The position numbers and the translations under genes are program-made. Of a stretch of 60,000 nucleotides of DNA, positions 31,500 to 43,879 are shown piece by piece. This DNA is from Liolophura sinensis (taxonomy: Eukaryota; Mollusca; Polyplacophora; Chitonida; Chitonidae), in the NCBI RefSeq assembly GCF_032854445.1, contig NC_088301.1, positions 17,074,018 to 17,134,017 on the forward strand, written 5' to 3'. Each line of letters opens with the position of its first letter. Position 1 is the first letter of the stretch. Below the pieces are notes generated by a model. The model had not been told where the DNA came from, searched no databases, and saw nothing but the letters and a program-made list of their open reading frames with translations.

Positions 31500-32640
31500 G
31501 ACTTCCTCTTCTCGACGTCCAGCCGATACATTTTCAAATCTGTTACAAAAATATGGAAAGTCCACTTTAACAAATACATGTACACGTTCACACGCAATGG
31601 CTTGAGCGCGCATTCAAGTGGCAGTCTTGTGTTTTTTTGATTTTGTAAACACTTCAAGCACTATTATGTCTAATATAACCCTATGGGGTTTCTTTTCCAA
31701 AAAACAAATATACATCTGAACACTATACATCTTCTGGTTTAAAAAGTGGAAGGAAATGTTCGCTGTAAAAACATTAATGTAAAATATTGAACGTGAAATA
31801 TAACGTCAAATACAAATCCACGTCCTTGCAAAAGAAACCTTTTTTTGCATATAATTGCAGAGGACCGGATAAGCCGATAATGAGATTACCATTAAGTTAA
31901 AATGGAGTTTAGCAATGAGGTCAACATGGAAAAAATCCGTGAAAATTACACGAATCTGTGTAGTTGCCCTCGACACGTGAACTCTGAGAATGTATACTTA
32001 CAATATCACAGACTATTAACCTTCTCATCACAGAATCAACTTCTAACTGCTGAGACTATGGTATTGATCATCCACGTCTGCTTTAAAATATCCAAACACA
32101 GCATAAACGTAGCTACTGGAATTCTATGCTGTCTTACACGAAGCACACGTTGTTCCTTGCCAGAGAGGACGGCGTTGTTGTTGTTGTTTTGTTGTTTTTC
32201 TTAGGGAGAGGGATCCTTAGGTTAAATTTTTAATCATGGCTAACACGCGTCCCAGCTTTAAACTGGACATCGGTCATTCGTCTAATTGTTCAAACCAGTA
32301 ACCCGGGGATCGGATTTGTCAAGACATTTAAACCGTTATCAGGATTTGAAATTAAGGCAAATGATGGCCAACAAACTTCATGGAAGATCACATCAACCGC
32401 TCTATGACCACTGCTGATTGGCTAATGTCATCATTGCCCGAGAACAGTAAAGAGAGGTGAATCTTGGAAATATTTCCCCTGTTATGAAAACCTATAGTGG
32501 ACCTTTCGCTATCTCGCTACCTCGCTCTCTCGTCCTTCATTGTAAATATGGAAATATGTAAGTGGGTTTGATGGTTTTTTTTGCAGAGGTGCGAGGGTGG
32601 AGGGGGATGTTATGTTACATTTAACATATAACGAGGAGTA
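31500..32640. other. Non-coding, nothing recognised
   Basis: A short (gtt)n tract is present at 32174-32201. No motif-bearing frame. Confidence 0.5.
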
Positions 32641-32641
32641 A

Positions 32642-32950
32642 TTAGGTCTGTGTAAATGTACTGTGTGTCCTTGTGTCGTACCATGTCGCTGGCGACTCTG
32701 AAGTATCATGGCAGACATGGCACCACACAGTCACGTTATACTGACACCGGGCCGACCAGTCCTGTTTCCTTGTTCTAACCTGTAAATGCTGAACGCTCGG
32801 CAAGGCAACAACAAATACCATTTTTGAAGTCTTTGATATGATCTTACACAGGTTTGATTCCAGATCTCCCGGCTTTAAGGCCCTCCAACCACCGAAGTTC
32901 GAAATTGTGATGCAGAGACGTAGCGCAGAAGCGAGCTGACTCACATTGCC
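32642..32950 (-). repeat. SINE family C
   Basis: 'gaagtatcatggcagacatg', 'cctgtttccttgttctaacc' and 'atgctgaacgctcggcaa'. The tRNA-like end (32840-32940) includes 'ttgattccagatctcccgg'. Confidence 0.75.
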
Positions 32951-33472
32951 ATTTCGCCACCTTGCTTTAATACACCGTTACATTTCTGTCTCGTCCATTC
33001 CTACGAAGATCGAGGCAGCACAGTATTTAGAAACATGTTGACACAGCCACTTGGAAAGTTGGGGCGAAAAGGCAAATTCTTTAATAGTTTAAATTTATAT
33101 GAAAGCGGGAAATCTGCTGTCTGTATGATACTTGTTGGGGAATCATCGCAAAATCGTTCCCTTTTGTATTTTTCGCGTTCATGCATTCACTGATAACCAC
33201 TTGTCGTCATCTAGTATGGAGTGCACGTTAGTGGATGAAATTAATAACTGAAGTAATAATTGAGTGCAAATACAGTTTTATATTGCAACAAGTAAAGTTT
33301 ATTTCAAGACGACACTGGAGACTTACAAATCCAACCCTTAATTAAGTAATCCCTCTCAATAAGATTAGTGTAAATGTAAAGTTTGTTCCTCCACTTAAAA
33401 TTTTAAGATAAAATTAACATAAAAGAATTAAAGACATGAACAAAGCTAACATAAAATTTGCATTTGCCTCCT

Positions 33473-33823
33473 TTTGAGTGAGTGAGTTCTTGGGGTTTAA
33501 CGTCGTACTCAACAATTTTTCAGTCACATGACGACGAAGGAATCATTAGGGTGCATGTACGTGTAATGTGCCTCCTTGTTGCAGCACGGATTTCCACCGC
33601 TCTTTTATTTAGTGGTGCTTCACTGAGACGACTTACCGAAGGCAAGTAAGCTGCCCCGCCCGAGCCATTACACTGATACGGGTCAACCAGTCGTTGCACT
33701 ATCCCCTTCATGCTGAACGCCAAGCGAGGAAGTTACAACTTCCTTTTCTAAAGTCTTAGGTGTGCCTCGATCTACCGCTCCCGGAGCGGACGCTCTACCA
33801 ACTGTGCTATCTTGGCCGGTGCC
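33473..33823 (-). repeat. SINE family B, full length
   Basis: Reverse-oriented near twin of 8773-9141: (gagt)n, 'aacgtcgtactcaacaattt', 'ccgcccgagccattacactg', then a tRNA-like head 'ggagcggacgctctaccaac'. Little divergence suggests recent activity. Confidence 0.9.
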
Positions 33824-33865
33824 TCCTTTTGAGATTGTTTCGTTTCTAAATATCGTGCAATTGTT

Positions 33866-34040
33866 TAAAGAATATTTAACTTTTACAACGGCTGCCAGCA
33901 CTATGGTAGGAGGAAACCGGGCAGATCCCCGGGGAAACCCACAGCCATCCGCAGGACGCTGGAAAACCCTCCCACGTACGGCCGGAGAGGAAACCAGCAT
34001 GAGCTGGACTTGAACTCACATCTAACGCATGATGGCTAAC
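33866..34040 (-). repeat. SINE family A
   Basis: 'accgggcagatccccgggga' and 'gagctggacttgaactcaca'. Follows the family B copy by about 40 bp. Confidence 0.85.
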
Positions 34041-34374
34041 ACATCAAATTACTTCAACATGTGTTAATAGCTGTTTACAACTTGCAAGTACGAGTATCCA
34101 ACTGATATAACTTATTTCAACAAGGGCAAACGTGGACAATAAAATAGATTTTAAACAAGTGCTAAGACAAAATTAACGGAGAAGATGTCTAAGTTTAAAG
34201 AATACATTGAAGTTATTCTATACAACTACCATGACTGAAACATAGAAATGGAAAAATACATAGCTAGCAGTAAAATAACACCTTGGTTTCTTCCAGGCTT
34301 CAAATATTTACATAAGTATATACAGTTATAATTCAACACAGCCCATATTGGCTTCCTATCCGGTCGTATTTGAG

Positions 34375-34412
34375 AAGATCTGCCAGCAACCTACGGATGG
34401 TCGTGGGTCCCC
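34375..34412 (+). repeat. SINE family A, inner fragment
   Basis: 'agatctgccagcaacctacg' then 'gatggtcgtgggtccc', in plus orientation. Confidence 0.7.
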
Positions 34413-34456
34413 TAAGAGAGGGAGAAGAGCGTGAAGTGCAATTCTGATTTTACAAT

Positions 34457-34457
34457 G

Positions 34458-34531
<74 letters not shown>
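34457..34531. repeat. (TA)n microsatellite
   Basis: About 36 TA units in an unbroken run ending at the 3' end of a SINE. Such tracts form cruciforms and vary in length. Confidence 0.95.
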
Positions 34532-34532
<1 letters not shown>

Positions 34533-34774
34533 ATCGTCGTTTTACGCCGCACTCAAGGATATTTCATTTATACGAAGGCGGCCAGCGTTATAGTGGGAGG
34601 AAACCTGGCAGAGACCTTGGAAACCCACGACCATCCGCAGGCTGGTGACAGGCCTTCCCACGTACGGCTGGACAGCAAGAGTTGGATTTGAACTCATACG
34701 GATCGCATTGGTGAGTGGCACGTGGGTCATTGCGCAGTCATTGGCGTGCTGAGCCCCTCGCCAACGGAGGCCCC
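34532..34774 (-). repeat. SINE family A, full length
   Basis: 'cgttttacgccgcactcaag' to 'gttggatttgaactcatacg', ending at the head 'ccaacggaggccc'. Its A/T-rich tail adjoins the TA microsatellite. Confidence 0.88.
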
Positions 34775-34775
34775 A

Positions 34776-34832
34776 GCATGTATGTATGCATGTATGTATG
34801 TATGTACTCATACATGCATGCATACATACATT
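34776..34832. repeat. (tatg)n inverted repeat
   Basis: 'gcatgtatgtatgcatgtat' then 'actcatacatgcatgcatac'. The two halves are complementary and can form a hairpin. Confidence 0.8.
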
Positions 34833-34970
34833 TTGGTCTTGCCGTGGCCTGCACGTTCGATGTATTCAAACATTCGATTGAATTATGTTGAAAAACATAT
34901 TACTGAGGCACTTTCTGATCAATGTCCATTACCTTTCCCTGACATGCCTGATTTTATATTACAATAAAAT

Positions 34971-35930
34971 AAACTGACGGCCAAAGGCAACTTTACGACT
35001 CCGTGAGTTAAATTTAAACAGCTTTTTGAGCTAGTTAATACCAAATTATTGTAGAAAAACATTGTTCGAAGCATATTCCCATGTGCGACAAACGTCATAT
35101 ACGACCACACGAATCTGTTTTGAGACAGCGAGGAAAGTTGAAAAATCCTGTGACCCATGGATGACCGCAACTGCACATGTAGTAAGTGTATAAAACGTTT
35201 CACACAGTGTGCTGGACTTCCACACTGACTAGAAACCACCAAACTAATGCCTCGATTGACTCCAGAACAACACGAGAGGGCTCTGGGTATAATATCCATG
35301 GGAGCCACACCTGCCGACATTGCAAAGACCTTCGGCTGCTCTCACGTAACTGTGTTAAACTTGATGCAACATTACAGACAGACAGGGCAGACATCGGACA
35401 GGCCAAGAACAGGCAGGCCTAGGGTAACTACGATCAGACAAGACGCACCTTACACCTGAGGAACCGCTTCCTGGCAGTGACATCGTCATCGTCAATCATT
35501 GCCTTAGGTCACGGGGACAGTCGGCAGACCGTGTCCAGGAGACTCCTGGCTCAACGGAATTAGGGCCTATAGACCATTCAGAGGGCAGTTGTTGACAGCC
35601 GAAAACCGCCGCTAGGTTGCGATGGGCTCGAATTGTACGCCGTTGGCAGCGACGTGAATGGCAACGTGTTGTTTTCACGGATGAAAGCCGCTTCTGCCTG
35701 TTCCGAGCCGATGGCAGACAGCGATGGTGTTACGTGGATGAAATTCTACGTCCTGGTGTCTTGCCATTCCTTCAATAGCAGTCACGTGGTGTGCTGTACC
35801 AGCATGACAACGCCAGACCCCATACAGCTCGAATTGTGAAGAACTTCCGGGACGCCAACGACGTCAACGTCTTGCCATGGCCTGTACGTTCCCCAGATAT
35901 GACCCCCATAGATCACCACTGGGATATCAT
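34971..35930 (+). mobile_element. Tc1-type transposon, copy 1, right end lost
   Basis: The left end 'aaactgacggccaaaggcaa' matches the end of copy 2. The 5' leader and transposase follow. The similarity stops at about 35930, where LINE sequence begins, so the right terminal repeat is missing. Confidence 0.85.
35247..35930 (+). pseudogene. Tc1 transposase, copy 1, broken
   Basis: Starts MPRLTPEQHERALGIISMGA with a paired HTH (DIAKTFGCSHVTVLNLMQ) and the GRPR linker (PRTGRPRVTT). A frameshift follows at about 35455. Then YRPFRGQLLT, RWQRREWQRVVFTDESRFCL (first catalytic D) and a deletion bringing 'RADGRQRW' next to 'YVDEILRPGVLPFLQ'. The HDNARPHTA and WPA-SPD-type blocks (second and third acidic residues) follow to the truncation. 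Confidence 0.82.
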
Positions 35931-35950
35931 TTAGTTTGGTGTTTTTTGAT

Positions 35951-37145
35951 GTTCAAACGTTTAGTTCAGGTGAACCCAATAAGTGTATAGTACAAATGTA
36001 TTTAGAACAACTAGTCAAAATTACAGAAGGGTGAACTCCAGGAGATATAATTCTAAAGGCGCTTTTTAGCATGTGCTTTCTATGAGTGGAATAGACAGGG
36101 CAGTCAAGGAAATAATGAGATGCATTTTCACATTTATGTTTACATTTACTAGATGACTGATCGTCGATAATGTTATATTTAAAGAGGTCACCGTGAAGAG
36201 CGCTCAGCCCCATTCTCATTCTACAAAGCACAATAGAGGGAAATGTGTCCAATGAATTATACACAGATGTTAGATCACGGTTAATACCGTGTTGAGAGTA
36301 CAAAAAGTTCTTAACTGTTTCCAATGAAAGTTTTGGATATGAACAGGCAATGAATTCCATTCTTTGGTAGTCTTGGGAAAGAAGGAAGCAGAGAACATCT
36401 GAGTGCGGCATTTAAATGATCGAAAATGATGTCTGTTTCTAAGATAGTAGGCATTTGCTTCGCTGTTATGCCTTTGAGTTAGTAAGGTCTTTAGTTATGC
36501 AGAGGACAGCCCATTGACGATTTTATGGGAAAAAAAAAACAGAATGCGCTTGGAATTGGATGTACGCCGGCTGTGTAAGGGTTCCCAATTCAGTTCACTT
36601 AAAAGAGACTTGTATGAAGTTCCACGTAAGCACAATGTACATAACAATGCTGCTCGGCGTTGGACATTTTCCAATGAGTTGGATATTGAAACGCTGCAGT
36701 TGTCAAATAGAAAATCTCCATAGTCAATAGAAGACCTTATCAATCCAAAGTAGAGTGTGATCATACACTTTCTAGTTAGTGTTCGCCTGGCCCGAATAAT
36801 CATACTCAATTTCATGTAACTTTTCTTAACTATAGCTCTTACATGCTCATTCCATTTACCATTGTGTTGCAGAATAATTCCGAGATGTTTATGGGAAGGA
36901 ACGCTCTTCACATATACGCCATCTAAATACAAACATTAAGAAGAGAAGTGGACCCAATACAGAGCCTTGTGGGGCACCAGCATTTATGGGACAAGTCTTC
37001 GACTTTCGATTTTTCTGTCACACAAATAATCTTTTAACCACGCAAGTAGAGGATCTTCAATACCCAATTGCTCTAACTTAAACAGGAGACCATCATGCCA
37101 GACTTTATCAAATGCCTTACTGACATCTGAAAATAGTAAACAGGA
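35951..37145 (-). pseudogene. Non-LTR retrotransposon (LINE) reverse transcriptase, gutted
   Basis: Minus-strand pieces in order: DVSKAFDKVWHDGLLFKLEQ with LGIEDPLLAWLKDYLCDRKI (RT palm entry, about 37130-36990), a frame change, then GAPQGSVLGPLLF. After that comes a direct jump to YVKSVPSHKHLGIILQHNGK and the thumb (36932-36495), and a C-terminal part (36411-35953) with RMRMGLSALHGDLF and a CKHKC-x-H-x-C zinc-finger-like end. The (F/Y)ADD catalytic block between PLLF and KHLGI is deleted. The 5' end is cut off at the SINE. Jockey/CR1-like by the C-terminal finger; the clade is not certain. Confidence 0.85.
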
Positions 37146-37149
37146 ATAC

Positions 37150-37392
37150 TGCAATATTCGAGAATATTTCACTTATACAACGGCGGCCAGCATTATGGTT
37201 GGTGGGAACCGGGTAGAGCCCAGGAGAAACCCACGACCATCCGCAGGTTGCTGCAAGACCTTCCCACGTACGGAAGGAGAGGAAGCCAGCGTGAGCTGGA
37301 CTTGAACTCACAGCGACCGCATTGGTGAGAGGCTCTTGGGCCATTACGCTGGCTGCACTAGCGCGCTAACCAACTAAGCCATGGAGGCTCCA
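37150..37392 (-). repeat. SINE family A, full length
   Basis: 'gagaatatttcacttataca' to 'gcgctaaccaactaagccat', including box A and box B in reverse. It abuts the cut 5' side of the LINE. Confidence 0.92.
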
Positions 37393-37610
37393 CACCTCAT
37401 TAAGATTGCCATATGTATAAATGATGAGTTTTGCAGATTACATAATGTTCTCGGAACAAAAAAAATAAATATACCAGTAAGGGATTCAATTCCCAGGAAT
37501 ATAATTCGCAAGTCTTCAAATAATGTAAATAATTTTCGAAGATGTAGACTCACTTTACAACACATATAATTATGCCATGCCCCAATTGTCACTCTGCACA
37601 TGTGTATATA

Positions 37611-38395
37611 GCCCGTACATTTCCCTCGGGTAGAGGGGAGATAATAGTCCGCTAGGTATGCGAAGAGTGTGATGTGTTAATAGCTCGTACATTTCCCTCG
37701 GGCAGAGGGGATATAATATTTCGCTAGGTGTGAGAAGAGCGTGATGTGTTCATAGCTTGTACATTTGCCTCGGGCAGAGTTGAGATAATAGTCCGCTAGA
37801 TATGTGAAGAGTGTCATGTGTTCATAGGTTAAATATTTCCCCTGGGCGGAGGTGAGAAAGTAGTCCGCTAGGTATGAGGAGGGCGTGATGTGTTCATAGC
37901 TTGTACATTACCCTCCGGCAGAAGTGAGATAATAGTCCGCTAGATATGATAAGAGCGTGATGTGTTCATAGCCCTTGGGAAGAGGTGAGACAGTACTCCG
38001 CTAGGTATAAGAGCGTGATGTGTTCATAGCCCTTGGGAAGAGGTGAGACAGTACTCCGCTAGGTATAAGAAGAGCTTGATGTGTTCATAGACCGAACATT
38101 TCCCTCGAGCAGAGGTGAGATAATGGTCCCATTAATATGGGAAGAGCGTGATGTGTTCATACCCCGCACATTTCCCTCGGGCAGAGGTAAAATAATAGTC
38201 CGCTAGGTTTGTGAAGAGCGTTATGTACTGCTAACCCGTACATTTCCCCTCGGGTAGAGGGGAGACAAGCCTCTTCGCAGCAATGAGATTTCCCGCGGGT
38301 AGAGTTGAGATAATCATCCGCTAGGTAGGAGAACAATGTGATGAGCTCATTACCATAGAATTTAGCCATGACATTTCCCTAGGCCAGAGGTGACA
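37611..38395. repeat. 72-bp minisatellite, about 11 units
   Basis: The unit starts 'gcccgtacatttccctcggg', goes through 'agataatagtccgctaggta' and ends 'gcgtgatgtgttcatag'. Starts are at 37611, 37683, 37755, 37827, 37899, 37971, 38029, 38090, 38162 and 38234: mostly exact 72-bp steps, with two short units of 58 and 61 bp that lack 'tacatttccctc'. The last units decay. Confidence 0.93.
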
Positions 38396-38399
38396 CAAC

Positions 38400-40730
38400 T
38401 CTATGGTAATTCTGTGCTACGTCATTTGGGTGCGACCACTTCCATTTTCATCAAGTAGATTACCTGTACAGGCAGAGCTTTGTTCGATATTATGGACTTG
38501 AATAGGGGCCTGCTCAGGGTCGTCTGCCTGCAGCTGTATAAGGGTGGACCTTGTATTAGAACCTACTTTATAACAAAAGAGGAGAACGGAGACGAAAACC
38601 AATGGAGTTTAATGATTAAAACGAGACAAAGTATTGATTTCATTGGGTAATCATAGATCGAAAAACTGAATTGCTAAAAATCTGGGTAAACACAAAATAA
38701 AGAGAGTAATACCATGCCATATTAATATTATTACTATTTAAAAAGTTGTTGAAGAAGACAGTTTCACATTAAACTTTATAGGTAATGTCTTCTTCTAACC
38801 TGTAGACATCTTATACATTTATTGGTATATTATTAAAGAATAATACTGGCGCAACACGCTTAGGATAGAGCTGGAGATGTGGATAGGGTTTGTGAGTCGG
38901 TGTCCCTGCATCTTTGAAGAAGGTGGGCCATTGTGTGTTACTATCACCACTTCATAACCAAACCGAATACATAAAAAACACGCAGTGCGGAAAATATGCA
39001 ATACTTACGTTAATTTTTTTAAATTTATCAGAGTCTTATGTTAAAGCATTACAGCGTCTTTAACTTTAAACAGATCAACGAATCCCATTGTATAGGTCAA
39101 ATTTGAAACATGAAGTTCTCTCTCGATGAGAAATTCTATTCTGTATATAGGCCTCCCACTGAAATACCTCCACACAATATAAAAGAATCCCCGTCGGCTA
39201 TGTTGCTAGGAATTTTGTTTGAAATATGAAGTTGTTAAATGGAAGTCCGTCCAGTTTATACCGTCCATTCCATGTTTTCTTCAATATTTCATGACCTTTT
39301 TTCAGATTGGATTTCTTTTTAAAGAACATTCAAACGTGGGTATGTTTTACCCATTAGATTAAACAGCTAGGGTAAGCGATCTAATCCTCTGCCCTCCTGC
39401 TTAATTTAATTTGCTTCCTACACCTCTGAGTTTGCCAGTAATTTTACGGGCTTGACCCTGCAGCTTTGTGTTCGCTGATAACATTATCGTAATTCAGTAG
39501 GGAATAAAAGCTGTCATCATAAGGTTACATTTCCCTTATTGTTCAGTTCTATTCGAACACACACGTACTAGTTTGTAGCTATGATATAAAGGTTACCTGA
39601 GGATCCCTCAGTGTTTCTTGAACATTGGACACTACTTCGTAAAAGCTCACGATATGTTTCTGAAAAAGAGAAAAAGAAATGAAACATATAAACACAGTTG
39701 CTGGGGGAATAAAAGTGATATCAAATGAGAAGGCCCAAAAACTTTGTACTCAACCATGCAAGCATATATTACGTACATGTATGACAGCTGTAAAGTGCAT
39801 GGGCAGCATTGTGTCTGGACACAGCCCTGGGAAGACCCACCTTAACAATACATCTGGCACGGGTGTAGGTCGGAACATCCGAGCACGAAGGGTGTAATAT
39901 CGGGGGAAAGTGTTCGCATGACACCCCGATCATGCAACCAAGGTGTGTGTACCATCTGCATCTGATGAACGAAGGATCCGACCACCGTCCGCGTAGGGTT
40001 TTACGACATTTACTAGTATTCACACACACAAAAAAACTCATCTAATTTTTAGAAAAATGCCGCCTTTGTTTGGCTGTAACCTTGTTTGTACGGAATACAA
40101 AAAATATTCACAGAATGAAATGTCTGGTGCCCGGCATGGTAACCAGTTTACACATCATGATAATATGTAGGTCGAGTTTTGACTTTCCGTAACTATTCGG
40201 TAAATGCATGACTTGTAATTTTATTCCGTGTAAAATTTTTTGAGAAAGTGCTAAATGTAGTGTATAGTTAAAACAAAACTTATACATGGAAATTTACTAC
40301 GAATGGTTAATTTACATAATATTAGCACAGCTTTTGGCTAGAATTTATATCACCTTCGGTCGTCCGGGAATTCGGTTACTATTCTACATTTCCACTGACA
40401 CTTATACACTTCGTCGAATAACGGGAAGGCAAAACTCACAAGTTTACTGGCTTGAATAAGTCAGAGTAAGGCGAATGATAGACCACTGAACTATACTTTT
40501 CTAGTCACTAGACCTGTCTTACAACGTAAGTAAACTGAAGAAACATCGTGCCATGTATATAGCTAGCGTGTAGGTTAAAGGCTAAGATGTCGTAAAACGG
40601 TCTAAACGAGATAACATGTACCCGCCGACCAAGATCTGCGTAAGACGTGATCAGCGTGATACCAACAACGCTGCATGGGCCGCCCATCAAGGCGGTATGA
40701 CCCGCGTAGGATCTGCACTACATCCGATTA
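38400..40730. other. Non-coding, nothing recognised
   Basis: Only short frames without motifs. No repeat matching the families in this window was recognised. Confidence 0.55.
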
Positions 40731-40736
40731 AGATGC

Positions 40737-40860
40737 GCCTAGGATGGATGAATGGATGATATGCGTAGAGATATCATTAGGATCGGGCAGTGCTGAATGT
40801 ATACACACCTAACGACTGTTCCTCGTCATATGATAACACAGCCTTGTGTAATTCTAGACC
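40737..40860 (+). repeat. SINE tail remnant (family B/C type)
   Basis: 'acctaacgactgttcctcgt' then 'catatgataacacagc', like the end of the family C copy at 48680-48720. Confidence 0.45.
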
Positions 40861-40869
40861 AGTGACGTC

Positions 40870-41980
40870 TAACAAATTGTAATTAACATCCCTGCATTTC
40901 TTTTAGCCAATTCTGCTTAAGCCATGGTGCCAGATAGCCTATAATTTGCTGGCCTTAAAGAATTTACACCAGCAGTTAGAATACAGCCTAAATTGAAATA
41001 AACTGAGATGAAATCGGTCTTCACAGTGTGATCATTTCCCAACTATCACACTGTGGTCGCTTCTCTGGTTTTACTTTCAATGCTGTACGTCTTTAATTAT
41101 ATTGGAAAAAATTGAAGTACGACGTGAAGATCAAACCTTGCAAACATATGCATATAACCTTTTAGACGAACGAAATGCAAAACGACATTTATGGAGAAAT
41201 TGCTGGAGTAAGGCCTACACAAATTCTTTATTGGATACGATTTCTTTCTTGTAAGTGTTTTCATTGACAACGGAAATGAAGACCATGCAAGTAGAGGTGT
41301 GAACGTTTTTTTTATTATTAAATTTTAACATTGAATAACCAATAATTAGTGTTACACACTCTTTGGTGCAAAGTATGAGTTCACGTTATTATTTTCTGTC
41401 AGGGTGTTATAAATTATATTAATGTTCGAGTGCTCATTCTACGCAATTTTACCCTCGGGTGACGGGAATGGAGAGAGTGATAATCCCACGGGTACACAAC
41501 AGGGAAATTTGGTATGATTGGAGGTATGTATGCTTTGCCGTGTTAAACGTACTCTCCTTAGGCAGAGGGCCATAGCCGTAAGTTTACTGAACCTTTACTG
41601 AAAAGCCTGCGCATCTGACATAAGGTGACGTAAACATGGCTATTCAAAATAATCCTGGGCGACCAATGGAAACGACCATAATATCTCTTGACTGGAAGTC
41701 GTAAACAGTAAACTACAGTTGTCATGTGTAGATATCTTTAGCTTACGACAATGATTCCATTCGATAGAAATGGAAATATTCTGTGGATTTCAAGGTATAC
41801 TGTAAAATCTCTTTAGCTCAAATAGTATCAACAGTGAGCAGTCGTGTTGTGATAGCCCAGAGGCGTGATTTGACGACGGGAAAGCAAGATCTCTAAATTG
41901 GTTCCTAAAAGCTTTCCATTTCGTACTCCCCTGGCGTTGTTGTGGTGAAAGGAGAGCGTATATCTGCAGGCCATGTTCTG
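40870..41980. other. Non-coding, nothing recognised
   Basis: AT-rich. No motif-bearing frame. Confidence 0.5.
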
Positions 41981-41984
41981 TGCG

Positions 41985-42252
41985 ATTGAATAAATTAGAA
42001 AAGGCTGCATGGAAAGAGGAAACCTGCAGACAAGAGAGGAAGGATATTTGCACAGGCATCAAAGCGCAATGAGATACAAGCAAACAGACAGTGGCTCGAA
42101 TGGCTATCAATCGGCGGTCCATCTGCTCGCATAATTGTTTCTTGATGTAATTACACATACAGACAAACCTGTTGTATGCGGCCAGTGAAAAGACACGTAA
42201 AAAGTGGGAGCATATTACAGTTGGGCACATAAGACAGGCTGTGAAGACCAAG
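41985..42252 (-). pseudogene. GPCR-like fragment (TM3-like), possibly degenerate
   Basis: An open stretch reads CLMCPTVICSHFLRVFSLAA then YNRFVCMCNYIKKQ, followed by RAT-VCLLVSHCALMPVQIS. A hydrophobic helix ending in NRF-VCMC resembles TM3 with a DRY-like triplet, and the next hydrophobic run could be TM4. An acceptor-like 'cttcacag' precedes the first cysteine codon. No matching TM1/2 or TM5-7 exons were found around it. It lies about 5 kb downstream of the main receptor on the same strand. It may be a second receptor exon, a decayed paralogue or chance. Confidence 0.35.
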
Positions 42253-42299
42253 CCAAGTCACAACTGGAGTTTCAGGAAATCTACACATGTAGGCCTACA

Positions 42300-43870
42300 A
42301 AATAATCTTATACATAATTGTTTAAGCACTAATCTGGTCAGCTACATACATTTCATAGAAATATAACAATTGTAGTAAAATAATAACTCATTAATTTCAA
42401 GTTTCGTGGGGTAGACCTAAGGGTTTCACGCATTTAACAGCCGATTACCGAAAGAGTGTCAGGTGACGGCACGCATGACAGGAGAACTTTCTTCCTGTCA
42501 CTGTTAAGCTCTAAAACGCCGTGTGCTGGTTTGGCCTACGTAGGTATAAATGACTATTCTAACAAAGTTTTGGTCTGTAAATGGCAGACTGCTGAGATGT
42601 TCAATCATATTTGCCGTTACCGGTGAAACAACAACAACAACATGTACAAGTGAAGGAAGATCAATTTCTCCATGTGTTCGGTACAGGCAATATTTTGACC
42701 ACGCAAAATGAAAACACAGCACCCATTGCCTGCAAAGATAATGGTCAAGCAAGCCAGATGATTTGTTAAAGAAACCATTCATGGGAGGGACCACAGGAGG
42801 TCAGATTATATCCCAGTTTGCCCACTGTTTATGGCATTCATAGCGCGGACCTCAGCATGGAGCTAATCCACTGCCGCATTGTAGGGGTGTCTGGACAATA
42901 GCCAGCTAGGCCTGATTAAAGAACAATAGAGCTCACTGCTATTGACCAATAATGTTCACACTTCACTTATCATCAAAAAGTTGCAGGTTGTAACTTTTAA
43001 TCACGTCAAAAACTATTGAAGTCGGGTGGTCGCCATTTTGAAATTTTTGAGTGTCCGATGCGGCAATCATCATTAGGCCTACTGTTGAAAGTCTGGGCCG
43101 CTCAGGACAGGCTGATATAGAATTTGGTGGTAAAATATATTGGCCCCTGGACGCGTTGGACAGGTGCCCGCATATTACAGGTCATTTAACATGGAAAATT
43201 GTTTGGTCGCGGCAGAGAGTGGCCGCTTAAGGCAGAAGGACGCTGATTACAGGTGGCCGTAGGTACAGATTTGACTGTACTACACACTGTAGATGACAGA
43301 ATGGCATCAAAACGTATAATATGCCATGTGTGTATCTTATATCAATAAGAAGTTGATCTAGTTTTTCTTTAAAATGTTGAGTCAAATACTGAAAACCCAT
43401 CCTTAATGTGAAAGAACTGCATTGATACATCTACATGTACATACATATGTGATTTCTTTTCTATGTGGTAATCCAAATGTTACCAGACTAATTGAAACCA
43501 TTTCATCTCAAGATTAGATATATGGTGTCAGTGTTTATTGTTTATCTAACATTCCCATCTTGATAAAGAAGATATTTGATGTAAGGTCAAGAGTGGAAAT
43601 ATATATTTAGTCAAATTACCTTATGAGAAATTACCATAAAGAGATTCTTTCTCTGCAGCTTTCATCAGAGCCCTTACTTCCTGCACATATGGATGGGCAT
43701 GAAGCCTGGAGTGCATTCCCCTTCTCTTGCCGTTTGTGGGGCCTTGGCGACAATTTATAGTGGTCAACAGTGCTCATATGGCTAGCTGCACAGTGTATTA
43801 AAGACCACGCTGTCGTAATATATAATCCATGCGGTGTGCTTATCAGGGTGGCAAACGTGGGAAAGTTCAT
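42300..43870. other. Non-coding, nothing firm
   Basis: Frames at 42504-42794 and 43631-43960 (minus) lack motifs. A purine-rich 'aggtggccgtaggtacagat'-type repeat remnant lies near 43250. Confidence 0.45.
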
Positions 43871-43879
43871 CAGTAGCCT

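Noticed and set aside
33520-34013. Several 67-105 codon frames on both strands
   Set aside because: They are translations of SINE families B and A. The near-identical frame at 8889-9092 comes from the other family B copy.
34431-34691. Protein with a long alternating Y-I repeat
   Set aside because: It is the translation of the (TA)n microsatellite and the adjoining SINE.
37611-38395. CRISPR-like array
   Set aside because: The units are contiguous 72-bp tandem repeats without distinct spacers, in an animal genome.
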